Assembly (NCBI RefSeq): GCF_006716115.1
Contig: NZ_VFOO01000001.1
Location: forward strand, 2,356,001 to 2,420,000
Direction: 5' to 3'
DNA length: 64,000 bases
DNA from: Subtercola boreus
Lineage (GTDB): Bacteria; Actinomycetota; Actinomycetes; Actinomycetales; Microbacteriaceae
Of this stretch, positions 16,513 to 24,887 are shown one piece after another. The notes beneath the pieces were generated by a model. It did no database searches and was not told where the DNA came from. It saw only the letters and a program-made list of their open reading frames with translations. Positions within the stretch are counted from its first letter, which is position 1; every line of letters begins with the position of its first letter. The translations under genes and the position numbers were made by a program.

Positions 16513-17829
16513 CTAGAGGCCGCAGGCCTCGTGCCAGTACCAGCAGCCCGTGCTGCCGGGCGCGGGTTCCACGACGATGGTCACGCTCTGTGCCGTTGCC
16601 CCCGCGACGTTCGCGGCGATGAGATCGAAGGTGAAGGTTCCGGCGGTCGTCGGGGTACCGGCGAGTTCGCCTGTGTCGGCGTCGACAGCGAGTCCGGGCG
16701 GTGGGAATCCCACGGCGGAGAAGGTCAGCGGGTCGAGGCCGGTCACCGTCACCGTGGAGCTGTAGGAGTCTCCCACACGTGCCGTGCCCACTGGCGAGGT
16801 GGCGAAGGTCGGCCCCAACCCGAACCGGCTGACAGAACTCGACAGGGCATTGGCCGTATAGAGCTGGCCACTGTCGCCCACAACGGCGGCCTCGGGTGTC
16901 TCGGCACTCGACAGCTGGGCCACGACGGGCGTTAACCGTCCGTTCTGTTCGAACATGGCGACCGAAGCGGTACCGAGGTTCGTCACGAACACGTTGCCCT
17001 GGCGGTCTGCGGAGACGTTGTACGGGTACGAGTCCGGCGGCATCACCGTGACCGCGGTCACGTTCTTGCCGGCGGGTAGCCTCAGGTCGATGGCACTCAC
17101 CGTGTTGTCGCCGGAATCAGCCGTGTAGATGAATCCCCGCTGGTTGTGCACGAGCGATATCGGCATGGACCCGCTGGCGAGCGTCGCGAAGGCGGCGGTG
17201 ACCGTAGCTGTTCCACTTCCGTCGAACGCGATCTGCGAGATCGTGTCGTCGGCCGCGTTGGCCGTGTACACAGAGCCGGCCCAGTCTGTCGTGATGTCGA
17301 CCGGGCCAGATCCGGATGCCAAGGCGTACCGAGCGACAACGTCGCCGGCCGGTGAGAGCTTGACGACAGCTTCGGGCGAGTGGGTGGCGACGAAGATGTT
17401 GCCGAACAGGTCGACCGTCACCGCCTGGGGAAGCTCACCAGCGAGTTCCGAGCCCAGGTGCGCCTCGAACGACGTGTCGATGTCGCCCGTCGTGTCGTCG
17501 ACCCGCCAGACGGTGCTGGCCAGGTAACTCGACACGTAGAGGCTGCCATGGCCGTCTGTTGCGAACGAATTCGGCTGCGAGAACGACGGGAACTCGGCGT
17601 GGAACGACCCGTCGAAGGTTCCGTCGGGGTGGATCTTGCTGATCGATTCGTTTCCGGTGTTCAGCGTGAAGATGTCGCCGGACCCGCCGACGAGGATGTG
17701 CGACGGCTCCGACCCCGCCGCGAGCGCGGCGAACGGGTTGGTGATGTCGGGCGCAGCGTGGGCGGCCGGCATCCCCGCGCAGAGCAGGGCAGCGATGAGA
17801 GGGAGAACAGCGAGTGGTTTGAGCTTCAT
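16513..17829 (-). CDS. secreted NHL/beta-propeller-like protein with C-terminal putative-Ig domain
   Basis: This exported protein of 438 residues has a signal peptide of about 26 residues (MKLKPLAVLPLIAALLCAGM then AHA-A). A repeated-blade region follows to about residue 340, with recurring phrases such as GNIFVATHSP, GSVYTANAADDTIS, GFIYTADSGDNTVS and GNVFVTNLGTASV, each about 45-50 residues apart, as in NHL-type propellers. The last 90 residues form a He_PIG/cadherin-like domain (PPPGLAVDADTGELAGTPTTAGTFTF). The extreme C-terminus is Cys-Trp rich (GCWYWHEACGL). The start at 17829 rather than 17853 gives a clean signal peptide. Function unknown; it may bind a surface ligand. Confidence 0.82.
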   Translation of the reverse strand: MKLKPLAVLPLIAALLCAGMPAAHAAPDITNPFAALAAGSEPSHILVGGSGDIFTLNTGNESISKIHPDGTFDGSFHAEFPSFSQPNSFATDGHGSLYVSSYLASTVWRVDDTTGDIDTSFEAHLGSELAGELPQAVTVDLFGNIFVATHSPEAVVKLSPAGDVVARYALASGSGPVDITTDWAGSVYTANAADDTISQIAFDGSGTATVTAAFATLASGSMPISLVHNQRGFIYTADSGDNTVSAIDLRLPAGKNVTAVTVMPPDSYPYNVSADRQGNVFVTNLGTASVAMFEQNGRLTPVVAQLSSAETPEAAVVGDSGQLYTANALSSSVSRFGLGPTFATSPVGTARVGDSYSSTVTVTGLDPLTFSAVGFPPPGLAVDADTGELAGTPTTAGTFTFDLIAANVAGATAQSVTIVVEPAPGSTGCWYWHEACGL

Positions 17830-17922
17830 ATTAAATGAGATTAGCTCAACCATGACCTGAGCGCACCCCTGTGGACAACCCCGGGCATCCAGAGCCGCTG
17901 TGAGCGAGAGGGCGAGCGACCC

Positions 17923-19356
17923 TTACAGCACGATGTGCATCGCTCGCGCCGCGTCCGTGATCGAGCCCGTGAGCGACGGGTAGACCGTGAACGCCCGCGA
18001 CACCTGGTCGACCGTCAGCCGGTGCTCCACGGCGAGCGCGATCGAGAAGATCAGCTCCGAGGCCTTCGGCGCCACGATGACCCCGCCGATGACGGTGCCC
18101 GAACCGGTGCGCGCGAACAGCTTCACGAAACCGTCCTTGATGCCCATCATCTTGGCCCGGGGGTTCTCCGACAGCGGCAGCTTGTAGATGTCGCCCTGCG
18201 CGATGCCCTCCTCGATCTGCCGCTGCGTCCAGCCGACGGTCGCGATCTCGGGCTGCGTGAAGATGTTCGACGCGACGTTCCTGATCTCGGTCGGGTTCAC
18301 CGCATCGCCCATCGCGTGGAACATCGCCGTGCGCCCCTGCATCGACGCCACGGACGCCAGCGGCAGGAAGGTGGTGCAGTCCCCCGCCGCGTAGATGCTC
18401 GGCACGCTCGTGCGGGCGACGCGGTTGACCCGGATGTGTCCACTCTCGGTGAGCTGCACGCCCGCCTCTTCGAGCCCGATGCCGGCGGTGTTGGGCACGG
18501 CACCGACGGCCATCAGGCAGTGCGAGCCCTCGACGGTGCGCCCGTCGGAGAGGGTCGCGATGACGCCGTTCTCGGTGCGCACCACGGAGTCGGCGCGGGA
18601 CTTCGAGAGCACGGTCATCCCGTTCCGCCGGAAGACGTTCTCGATCACGGCAGCGGCATCGGCATCCTCACCCGGCAGCACCTGGTCGCGGCTCGAGATC
18701 AGCGTGACCTTGGAGCCGAGAGCGGTGTAGGCGGAGGCGAACTCGGCGCCCGTCACACCCGACCCGACCACGATCAGGTGCTCGGGGATCGACTGCAGGT
18801 TGTAGAGCTGCGTCCAGGTGAAGATGCGCTCCCCGTCGGGCATGGCGCTCGCGAGCAACCTCGGGTTGGCTCCGACCGAGATCACCGTGGTGTCGCCCTC
18901 GATGCGGTCGAAGTCGACTCCGTCGGGGCCGCCCGTCGACACGATCACGGCGTCGGGCCCGTCGAGCCGGCCCTCGCCCTGCACGATCTTCACGCCCGAG
19001 CGGATGAGCGTGGACTTCATGTCTTCGGACTGCTGCCGCGCCAGCCCCAGCAGGCGCTTGTTGACCGCGGCGATGTTCACGGCGACGTCGGGGCGGATCG
19101 GCCGGCCCGTGTCGTTGCGGCTGAAGAACTGCACGCCGAGGTCGGCCGCGTCGCCGATCGCATTCGCCGCTTCGGCCGTCGCGATCAGGGTCTTCGAGGG
19201 AACGACGTCGGTGAGCACGGCGGATCCGCCGACCCCGACCCGTTCGATCAGGGTGACCTCGCCACCCAGCTGGGCTCCCGCGATGGCCGCTTCGTACCCG
19301 CCCGGCCCACCGCCAAGAACGGTGATTCTCTGCTTGCGCTCGAATTCATAGGCCAT
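17923..19356 (-). CDS. LpdA-like NAD(P)H-quinone reductase (flavoprotein disulfide reductase family)
   Basis: The 477-residue FAD protein resembles mycobacterial LpdA, a quinone reductase. FAD binding is shown by ITVLGGGPGGYEAAIAGAQL and by YAAGDCT further on, and NAD(P) binding by LIVVGSGVTGAEFASAYTAL. The redox-active CxxxxC of lipoamide dehydrogenases is replaced by GGSAVLTDVVPSKTLIATAE, which contains no Cys, so disulfide reductase chemistry is excluded and a quinone-reductase role is likely. The C-terminal dimerisation domain ends in VYPSLTGSITDAARAMH. The ATG at 19356 begins the conserved frame. It diverges from the purine nucleoside phosphorylase gene. Confidence 0.9.
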   Translation of the reverse strand: MAYEFERKQRITVLGGGPGGYEAAIAGAQLGGEVTLIERVGVGGSAVLTDVVPSKTLIATAEAANAIGDAADLGVQFFSRNDTGRPIRPDVAVNIAAVNKRLLGLARQQSEDMKSTLIRSGVKIVQGEGRLDGPDAVIVSTGGPDGVDFDRIEGDTTVISVGANPRLLASAMPDGERIFTWTQLYNLQSIPEHLIVVGSGVTGAEFASAYTALGSKVTLISSRDQVLPGEDADAAAVIENVFRRNGMTVLSKSRADSVVRTENGVIATLSDGRTVEGSHCLMAVGAVPNTAGIGLEEAGVQLTESGHIRVNRVARTSVPSIYAAGDCTTFLPLASVASMQGRTAMFHAMGDAVNPTEIRNVASNIFTQPEIATVGWTQRQIEEGIAQGDIYKLPLSENPRAKMMGIKDGFVKLFARTGSGTVIGGVIVAPKASELIFSIALAVEHRLTVDQVSRAFTVYPSLTGSITDAARAMHIVL

Positions 19357-19439
19357 GCGTCTATTCTTCCCCAGCCGCCCATCCGCCGACAAACTCCACA
19401 GGTTCCGGTTTGGTCCCGGAAGATGACGATCGTGTTAAC

Positions 19440-19445
19440 TACAGT
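19440..19445 (+). promoter_or_regulatory. probable leaderless promoter (-10) of the PNP operon
   Basis: TACAGT lies exactly 6 nt before the ATG at 19452. The intervening AAAGGC could also serve as a very close ribosome binding site. Confidence 0.5.
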
Positions 19446-19451
19446 AAAGGC

Positions 19452-20288
19452 ATGTCTTCTGCAGCAGCCCTGAATCCTCTCGACCAGCCCGACTCGAGTC
19501 CCTTCGACATCGCCCGCGAGGCAGCCGACCAGATCGCCGAGCGGAGCGGCATCGAGAAGCACGACATCGCCCTCACCCTCGGGAGCGGCTGGGCGAAGGC
19601 CGCCGATCTGATCGGTGAGACGATCGCCACCATCCCGGCCACCGAGATCGTCGGCTTCAGCGCGCCCGCCGTGGTCGGCCACGTCGGGTCGCTCCGTTCG
19701 GTGCGCCTGCCGAGCGGCAAGCACGCGCTCGTGATCGGCGCGCGCACGCACTACTACGAGAGCCACGGGGTGCGCCGCGTCGTGCACAGCGTGCGAACGG
19801 CGGCCGCGGCGGGCGCGAAGGTGATGATCCTCACCAACGGGGCCGGCGGCATCCGCGAGAGCTGGAAGCCGGGCAGCCCGGTGCTCATCAGCGACCACAT
19901 CAACCTGACCGCCGACTCGCCCCTCGAGGGCGCCACCTTCATCGACCTGACCGATCTCTACGCGAAGCGCCTGCGCGACATCGCCCGGTCGGTGGATGCC
20001 GAACTCGACGAGGGCGTCTACGTGCAGTTCCGCGGGCCGCACTACGAGACGCCGGCCGAGGTGCAGATGGCCAAGGCGATCGGCGGCCACATCGTGGGCA
20101 TGTCGACCGCCCTCGAGGCCATCGCAGCCCGTGAGGCGGGCATGGAGGTGCTCGGCATGTCACTCATCACGAACCTGGCGGCGGGCATCCAGAAGACGCC
20201 GCTCTCGCACAAGGAGGTCATCGAGGCCGGCCAGCAGGCCGAGCCGGTGATCAGCGCCCTCCTCGCCCGCATCGTGGCGGCCCTGTGA
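19452..20288 (+). CDS. punA: purine nucleoside phosphorylase
   Basis: It phosphorolyses (deoxy)inosine and guanosine to the base and pentose-1-phosphate. The 278-residue protein is of the trimeric class. It shows LTLGSGW for phosphate binding, the GARTHYYESHG segment, ILTNGAGGI, YVQFRGPHYETPAEV, and the base-binding GMSTALEAIAAREAGMEV. The start at 19452 is supported by the box upstream; an in-frame ATG at 19410 would overlap the divergent promoter region. Its stop overlaps the start of the phosphosugar mutase gene by 4 nt (GTGA), so the two are coupled and the mutase probably handles the pentose-1-phosphate product. Confidence 0.95.
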   Translation: MSSAAALNPLDQPDSSPFDIAREAADQIAERSGIEKHDIALTLGSGWAKAADLIGETIATIPATEIVGFSAPAVVGHVGSLRSVRLPSGKHALVIGARTHYYESHGVRRVVHSVRTAAAAGAKVMILTNGAGGIRESWKPGSPVLISDHINLTADSPLEGATFIDLTDLYAKRLRDIARSVDAELDEGVYVQFRGPHYETPAEVQMAKAIGGHIVGMSTALEAIAAREAGMEVLGMSLITNLAAGIQKTPLSHKEVIEAGQQAEPVISALLARIVAAL

Positions 20289-22015
20289 GTGCGCGCGGCG
20301 AACTCGCCACCGCCGCCCACGCCTGGATCGCGCAGGATCCCGACGAGGAGACCCGAGCCGAACTGACCGCGCTCGTCGCGGCAGCGGAAGGCGGAGACGA
20401 GACCGCGGTCTCCGAACTCGCCGACCGTTTCGACGGCCGGCTCACCTTCGGCACCGCCGGCCTCCGCGGGGCGATCGCAGCGGGCCCGAAACGCATGAAC
20501 CGGGTGCTCGTGGCCCAGGCCGCCCGCGGGCTCGCCGACTTCCTGCTCGAACGCGCCGCCCCGGGCGAGGTGCCGTCGGTGGTGGTGGGGTACGACGGGC
20601 GCAAGAACTCGCAGGTCTTCGCCACGGATTCGGCCGAGCTGCTCGCCGGCGCCGGCGTCCGCGCCATCCTGCTGCCCCGCCTTCTGCCGACCCCGTTGGT
20701 CGCCTTCGCCGTGCGACACCTCGGCGTGAGCGCCGGCGTGATGGTCACCGCGTCGCACAACCCGCCGAACGACAACGGCTACAAGGTGTACCTCGGCGGT
20801 GCCGACGAGGGATCGCAGATCATCTCCCCCGTCGACGAAGAGATCCAGGCGCACATCGTGCGGGTGGCCGCGGCCGGGCCCATCACAGCGCTGCCGCGCT
20901 CGACCGACTACGAGCTGGCACCGGAATCGGTCTTCGAGGCATACGTCACCGAGACGGCGGCGGTGTGCTGGCTCCCGGCCGCTGAGATCGGGGCACAGCC
21001 GCGCACCGTCTACACCGCGCTGCACGGTGTCGGCTGGGAGACGTTCTCCCGTGTGCTCGGCGCGGCGGGCTTCATCGAGCCCGACGTGGTGGCGTCGCAG
21101 ATCCGGCCGGATGCCCGGTTCCCCACGGTCGCGTTCCCGAACCCCGAGGAGCCCGGCGCCCTCGACCTCGCGTACGCGGCCGCACGGTCGGGCGGGGCCC
21201 AGCTCATCATCGCCAACGACCCCGACGCCGACCGTCTGGCCATCGCCGTGCCCGACAAGAGCACGGAATCGGGTTTCCGCCGGCTGACCGGCAACGAGGT
21301 GGGAGCGCTGCTCGGCTGGCGTGCCGCCGAGGCCTACGCGACGTCGGGCGCGAACGCTCCGGCTGCCGTCGACGGAAGCAGGCCGCGCCCGACTCTCGCC
21401 TGCTCCGTCGTCTCCTCCCCCGCCCTCGCGGCTGTCGCGCGTGCCTACGGCCTGGGCTTTCGCGAGACCCTCACCGGCTTCAAGTGGGTGTCGCGCGTGC
21501 CCGGCCTGATCTTCGGGTACGAGGAGGCGCTCGGCTATCTCGTCAATCCGGCGACCGTGCGCGACAAAGACGGAATCTCCGCAGCAGTCGCCCTGCTCGC
21601 GCTGGCAAGCGATCTCGCAGTCGACGGGTTCACTCTGGATGACCAGCTCGACCGATTCAGCGAGAGGTTCGGCCACTTCGGTTCCGCCCAGATCTCGCTG
21701 CGGGTCACCGACCTCACGTTCATCCAGAGCGTCATGCAGAGACTACGCGCCGAACCGCCCCGGAACATCGGCGGCATCGACGTGGCCGGCATCGACGATC
21801 TGGCCGCAGGGTCGGCGGAGCTCCCGCCGAGCGACATCCTCCGCATCCGGCTGGTCGATGGATCCCGCATCATGGTGCGCCCGAGCGGAACGGAGCCGAA
21901 GCTCAAGGTCTACATCGACGTCTCGAGCGACTCCGGCAAGCTGGAGAAGCGCAAGAAGTCAGTGGCGCTCCGCCTCGGCGCCCTCGAAGCGGGGATGCGC
22001 GAGCTGGTGTCGTGA
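20285..22015 (+). CDS. phosphosugar mutase (phosphomannomutase/phosphoglucomutase superfamily), probable phosphopentomutase role
   Basis: The 576-residue alpha-D-phosphohexomutase superfamily member has TFGTAGLRG near residue 60 and the phosphoserine loop VTASHNPPNDNGYK (Ser157). The metal-binding loop is IANDPDADRLAIA, the sugar-binding loop is FGYEEALGYLV, and the phosphate-binding tail is VRPSGTEPKLKVYID. Members of this long, PGM2-like group can act on pentose or hexose phosphates. Tight coupling to purine nucleoside phosphorylase suggests conversion of ribose-1-phosphate to ribose-5-phosphate, but hexose activity cannot be excluded. GTG start overlapping the previous stop. Confidence 0.9.
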   Translation: MSARGELATAAHAWIAQDPDEETRAELTALVAAAEGGDETAVSELADRFDGRLTFGTAGLRGAIAAGPKRMNRVLVAQAARGLADFLLERAAPGEVPSVVVGYDGRKNSQVFATDSAELLAGAGVRAILLPRLLPTPLVAFAVRHLGVSAGVMVTASHNPPNDNGYKVYLGGADEGSQIISPVDEEIQAHIVRVAAAGPITALPRSTDYELAPESVFEAYVTETAAVCWLPAAEIGAQPRTVYTALHGVGWETFSRVLGAAGFIEPDVVASQIRPDARFPTVAFPNPEEPGALDLAYAAARSGGAQLIIANDPDADRLAIAVPDKSTESGFRRLTGNEVGALLGWRAAEAYATSGANAPAAVDGSRPRPTLACSVVSSPALAAVARAYGLGFRETLTGFKWVSRVPGLIFGYEEALGYLVNPATVRDKDGISAAVALLALASDLAVDGFTLDDQLDRFSERFGHFGSAQISLRVTDLTFIQSVMQRLRAEPPRNIGGIDVAGIDDLAAGSAELPPSDILRIRLVDGSRIMVRPSGTEPKLKVYIDVSSDSGKLEKRKKSVALRLGALEAGMRELVS

Positions 22016-22815
22016 CGAGTGACATTCCGGGGCCGAGCAGCGGCTTCGTGCAGTCGCTCGCCCGCGGGCTGAGCGTCATCCGCGTCTTCTCCCACGAGAC
22101 CCCGCGCATGACCCTCAGCGACATCGCGCGCGCCACCGGCCTCACCCGGGCGACCACCCGGCGCTTCCTGATGACACTGATCGAACTCGGCTACGTGCGG
22201 AGCGACGGGCGCGACTTCGCGCTCACCGCCAAGGTGCTCGAACTCGGTTTCAGCTACCTCTCGGGGATCACCCTGCCGGAGGTCGCGCAGCCACACCTCG
22301 AGGAGCTCTCGCACACGATCGGGGAGGCCACCTCGGCGGCCATCCTCGACGGGCCGGACATCGTCTACGTGGTGCGGGTTCCGACGCACCGCATCATGAC
22401 GGTCGGCATCAACCTCGGCACACGGCTGCCCGCCTACGCGACATCCATGGGCCGGGTGCTGCTCGCGGGTCTCGACCCGGACGCGCTCGACGACTACCTC
22501 CACCATGTGAAGCTCCAGGCCCTCACCGAACGCACGGTCGTCTCGGAGAGCGCGCTGATCCGGGAGCTCGACAGGGTGCGGGACGCCGGCTGGACCGTCG
22601 TCGACCAGGAACTCGAGCCGGGCCTCCGTTCGATCGCCGTCCCGCTCCGCGATGAGAGCGGCACCGTGGTCGCCGCGATCAACATCTCTACGGCTGCGTC
22701 GTCGGGTACGACCGATTCGGTTCGCGAGAAGTATTTGCCCGCGCTGCAGGCCGCAGCCACGGCGATCTCAGCCGACCTGGTGCTCGCCGAACGGGCGGAG
22801 CGGTTCGGCCGGTAG
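22012..22815 (+). CDS. IclR-family transcriptional regulator (PcaR/PobR-like)
   Basis: This 267-residue regulator has an N-terminal winged helix (MTLSDIARATGLTRATTRRF at about residues 33-52) and a C-terminal IclR effector domain (GINLGTRLPAYATSMGRVLL, later VVDQELEPGLRSIAVPL). These features resemble the PcaR/PcaU branch, whose known members respond to aromatic acids. The GTG start overlaps the mutase stop, so it is the third gene of the PNP operon. That context suggests a nucleoside- or pentose-linked effector instead, but no aromatic catabolic gene is nearby to test this. The effector is unknown. Confidence 0.88.
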   Translation: MTSDIPGPSSGFVQSLARGLSVIRVFSHETPRMTLSDIARATGLTRATTRRFLMTLIELGYVRSDGRDFALTAKVLELGFSYLSGITLPEVAQPHLEELSHTIGEATSAAILDGPDIVYVVRVPTHRIMTVGINLGTRLPAYATSMGRVLLAGLDPDALDDYLHHVKLQALTERTVVSESALIRELDRVRDAGWTVVDQELEPGLRSIAVPLRDESGTVVAAINISTAASSGTTDSVREKYLPALQAAATAISADLVLAERAERFGR

Positions 22816-22829
22816 GAGAGCGCGAGCTC

Positions 22830-22881
22830 GCGGTCGCTCGGGCTCGCGGGCGCTCGGGAATGCGGTCGCTCGGGCTCGCGG
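22830..22881. repeat. 32-bp-period direct repeat between two convergent operons
   Basis: The 20-mer GCGGTCGCTCGGGCTCGCGG occurs at 22830-22849 and 22862-22881, with related CGCTCGGG elements around it. It fills the gap between the IclR gene (+) and the PTS IIB gene (-). Confidence 0.7.
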
Positions 22882-22902
22882 ACGCGCGGGCGCCCTGAGG
22901 CG

Positions 22903-23175
22903 TCAGCCCAGCGCAGCCTCGAGCTTTGCCGTCAGCTCGTCGACGTCGAAGTAGTTCTGCACCACGATCACGTCGGCGTTCGTCTTGCCGAGCCGGTCGA
23001 CGAACTCCGGCGACGTCAGGATGACCTGCGCATCCGCCGCGGCGATCGCCACACTCGCCACATCTGTCGCGCTCACCTCAGCCTCGATGTCGAGCCGCGC
23101 CAGTGCTCGCTCCGCATTCACCTTGAGGATTCCCGACGTTCCCACGCCGGCCCCGCAGATCGCCACGATCTTCAT
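22903..23175 (-). CDS. PTS EIIB component (lactose/ascorbate type)
   Basis: This 90-residue phosphotransferase B protein resembles UlaB/SgaB-type enzymes. The phosphorylation site is Cys7 in AICGAGVGTS, with the P-loop-like glycine/Thr-Ser cluster immediately after. It is the last gene of an operon running SAH-hydrolase-like, IclR, adenosine deaminase, EIIA, EIIB, and lies 11 nt after EIIA. No EIIC membrane component is encoded anywhere in the window. It therefore either works with an EIIC encoded elsewhere or has a regulatory role. Confidence 0.9.
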   Translation of the reverse strand: MKIVAICGAGVGTSGILKVNAERALARLDIEAEVSATDVASVAIAAADAQVILTSPEFVDRLGKTNADVIVVQNYFDVDELTAKLEAALG

Positions 23176-23186
23176 GTCATTCTCCG

Positions 23187-23651
23187 TCAGTGTCTTTCCC
23201 GGAACGACGATACTCCCGGAACATCGAAGACCGCACGAACGTCGGCCACGCTGCGGGCCGCAGCGAGCCGGCCGATCGCCGACGAATCGTTGAACACATT
23301 CGCCAGTTCTGCGATGCCCGCGACGTGCTCGTCGGCCGTGATGACGGCCAGACCGAGCACAACCGACACCGGGTCGTTGTACGGATGCCCGAACACCACC
23401 GGTTCGGTGAGCGTCACCACCGACATCCCCGACGTCACCACATCGGGCCCCGGCCGGGCATGCGCAAGTGCCAGCCCGGGTGCGATGACGATGTAGGCAC
23501 CGAACTCCTCGACCATGCCGACCATCCGCTGGCCGTACGGCGCCGCCGCGAACCCGGCCGCCTCCAGCCCCTCCCCGGCGAGCAGCACGGCACCCCGCCA
23601 GTCGGCCGCCGTACGGCCGAGCAGGATTCCCGCGTCAGAGAGGGCGAGCAT
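23187..23651 (-). CDS. PTS EIIA component (mannitol/fructose class)
   Basis: This 154-residue EIIA protein of the PTS_EIIA type-2 fold has its likely phospho-histidine, His64, in IAPGLALAHARPG. The neighbouring motif YGQRMVGMVEEFGAYIVIAP is family-typical. It starts 5 nt after adenosine deaminase and precedes EIIB by 11 nt. A cytosolic IIA/IIB pair could relay phosphate from HPr. Without a visible IIC, transport of a sugar by this locus cannot be claimed. The nucleoside-salvage context suggests a pentose-containing compound or a regulatory function. Confidence 0.9.
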   Translation of the reverse strand: MLALSDAGILLGRTAADWRGAVLLAGEGLEAAGFAAAPYGQRMVGMVEEFGAYIVIAPGLALAHARPGPDVVTSGMSVVTLTEPVVFGHPYNDPVSVVLGLAVITADEHVAGIAELANVFNDSSAIGRLAAARSVADVRAVFDVPGVSSFRERH

Positions 23652-23656
23652 CCGCT

Positions 23657-24778
23657 CTACGCTTCGTCGAAACCTTCGGAGATGACATCAGCCAGCTCCT
23701 CACGGTCTTCAAGCGGAAGGAACGTGGCGGCGGCAGCGTTCAACTGGAAGGTCTCGAGATCGGTGAGGTCGTAGTCGAAGACGTCGGAGAGCAGCGCGAG
23801 CTCACGGCTGATCGTGGTGTTGCTCATCAACCGGTTGTCGGTGTTCACTGTCACCTTGAAACCGAGCTGGTAGAGCAGGTCGAACGGATGATCGGAGAGA
23901 TCGTCACCCCACTTCTCGATCGCTCCCGTCTGGAGGTTAGACGACGGCGAGAGCTCGAGCGCGATCTCCCGGTCTTTCACCCACTGTGAGAGGCCGCCGA
24001 GCGTCACGTAGGTGCTCTCGTCGTCCTGGCGCTCGATGGTGATGTCCTCGGCCAGGCGCACACCGTGCCCGAGCCGCAGGGCGCGACCGTCGAAGAGGGC
24101 GCCCCGGATGCTGTCGAGGCCATCGGCCTCGCCGGCATGCACGGTCACGGGGAAGTACTGCTGGGCGAGGTAGTCGAACGCCGCACGGTGGTTGCCCGCC
24201 GGGAAGCCGAGTTCGGCGCCGGCGATGTCGAAGCCCACGGCCCCGCGGTCGCGGTGGCGCACGGCGAGCTCGGCGATCTCCATGGCGCGATCGGCGTGCC
24301 GCATCGCGGTGATCAGCTGGCCGACACGGATGACGCGGCCCTCCGCACGCGCATCGTCGATGCCCTGCTCGATGCCGGCCTGCACGGCCTCCACGGTCTG
24401 GTCGAGCGTCAGGCCCGACGCGAGGTGCTGCTCGGGCGCCCAGCGCACCTCGCCGTAGACGACACCGTCGGCGGCCAGGTCCTGGACGAATTCGCGCGCG
24501 ACGCGGCTGAGGCCCTCTCGGGTCTGCATGACCGCGATCGTCACATCGAACGTCTTGAGGTAGTCGACGAGCGAACCCGATCCGGCACTCGTCTCGAACC
24601 AGTCGGCCAGGTCATCCGGAGTCGACGCCGGAAGGTCGAAGCCGATCGCGTCGGAGAGCTCGACGATCGTTCCCGCACGGAGGCCGCCGTCGAGGTGGTC
24701 GTGCAGCGACACCTTCGGCAGGGAGCTGATGCTGATGTCGGTTCCGCTCAGGAAATACTCTTCGCCTCGGTCTGACAT
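23657..24778 (-). CDS. add: adenosine deaminase
   Basis: It hydrolytically deaminates adenosine or deoxyadenosine (or a related nucleoside) to inosine. The 373-residue TIM-barrel protein has all family elements: zinc ligands in SLHDHLDGGL, GFDIAGAELGFP, the zinc His in VTVHAGEA, RLGHGVRLAED, substrate-site ELSPSSNLQTGAI, and the final metal Asp in VTVNTDNRLMS. The ATG at 24778 has a GGAGGA ribosome site just upstream. A 109-nt gap with a TAGATT box on the minus strand (about 24850) may allow separate transcription from the upstream IclR gene. EIIA follows after 5 nt. Confidence 0.94.
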   Translation of the reverse strand: MSDRGEEYFLSGTDISISSLPKVSLHDHLDGGLRAGTIVELSDAIGFDLPASTPDDLADWFETSAGSGSLVDYLKTFDVTIAVMQTREGLSRVAREFVQDLAADGVVYGEVRWAPEQHLASGLTLDQTVEAVQAGIEQGIDDARAEGRVIRVGQLITAMRHADRAMEIAELAVRHRDRGAVGFDIAGAELGFPAGNHRAAFDYLAQQYFPVTVHAGEADGLDSIRGALFDGRALRLGHGVRLAEDITIERQDDESTYVTLGGLSQWVKDREIALELSPSSNLQTGAIEKWGDDLSDHPFDLLYQLGFKVTVNTDNRLMSNTTISRELALLSDVFDYDLTDLETFQLNAAAATFLPLEDREELADVISEGFDEA

Positions 24779-24887
24779 CTGGTTCCTCCGGTGTTCCTGG
24801 GGCTCAGCCCCGTCGCGGCCTCGGTGCGAGCGCCGAGCAGAACACAATCTATCGGAAGCCGCTGACGGCAGACACGAAATGCCGGGT

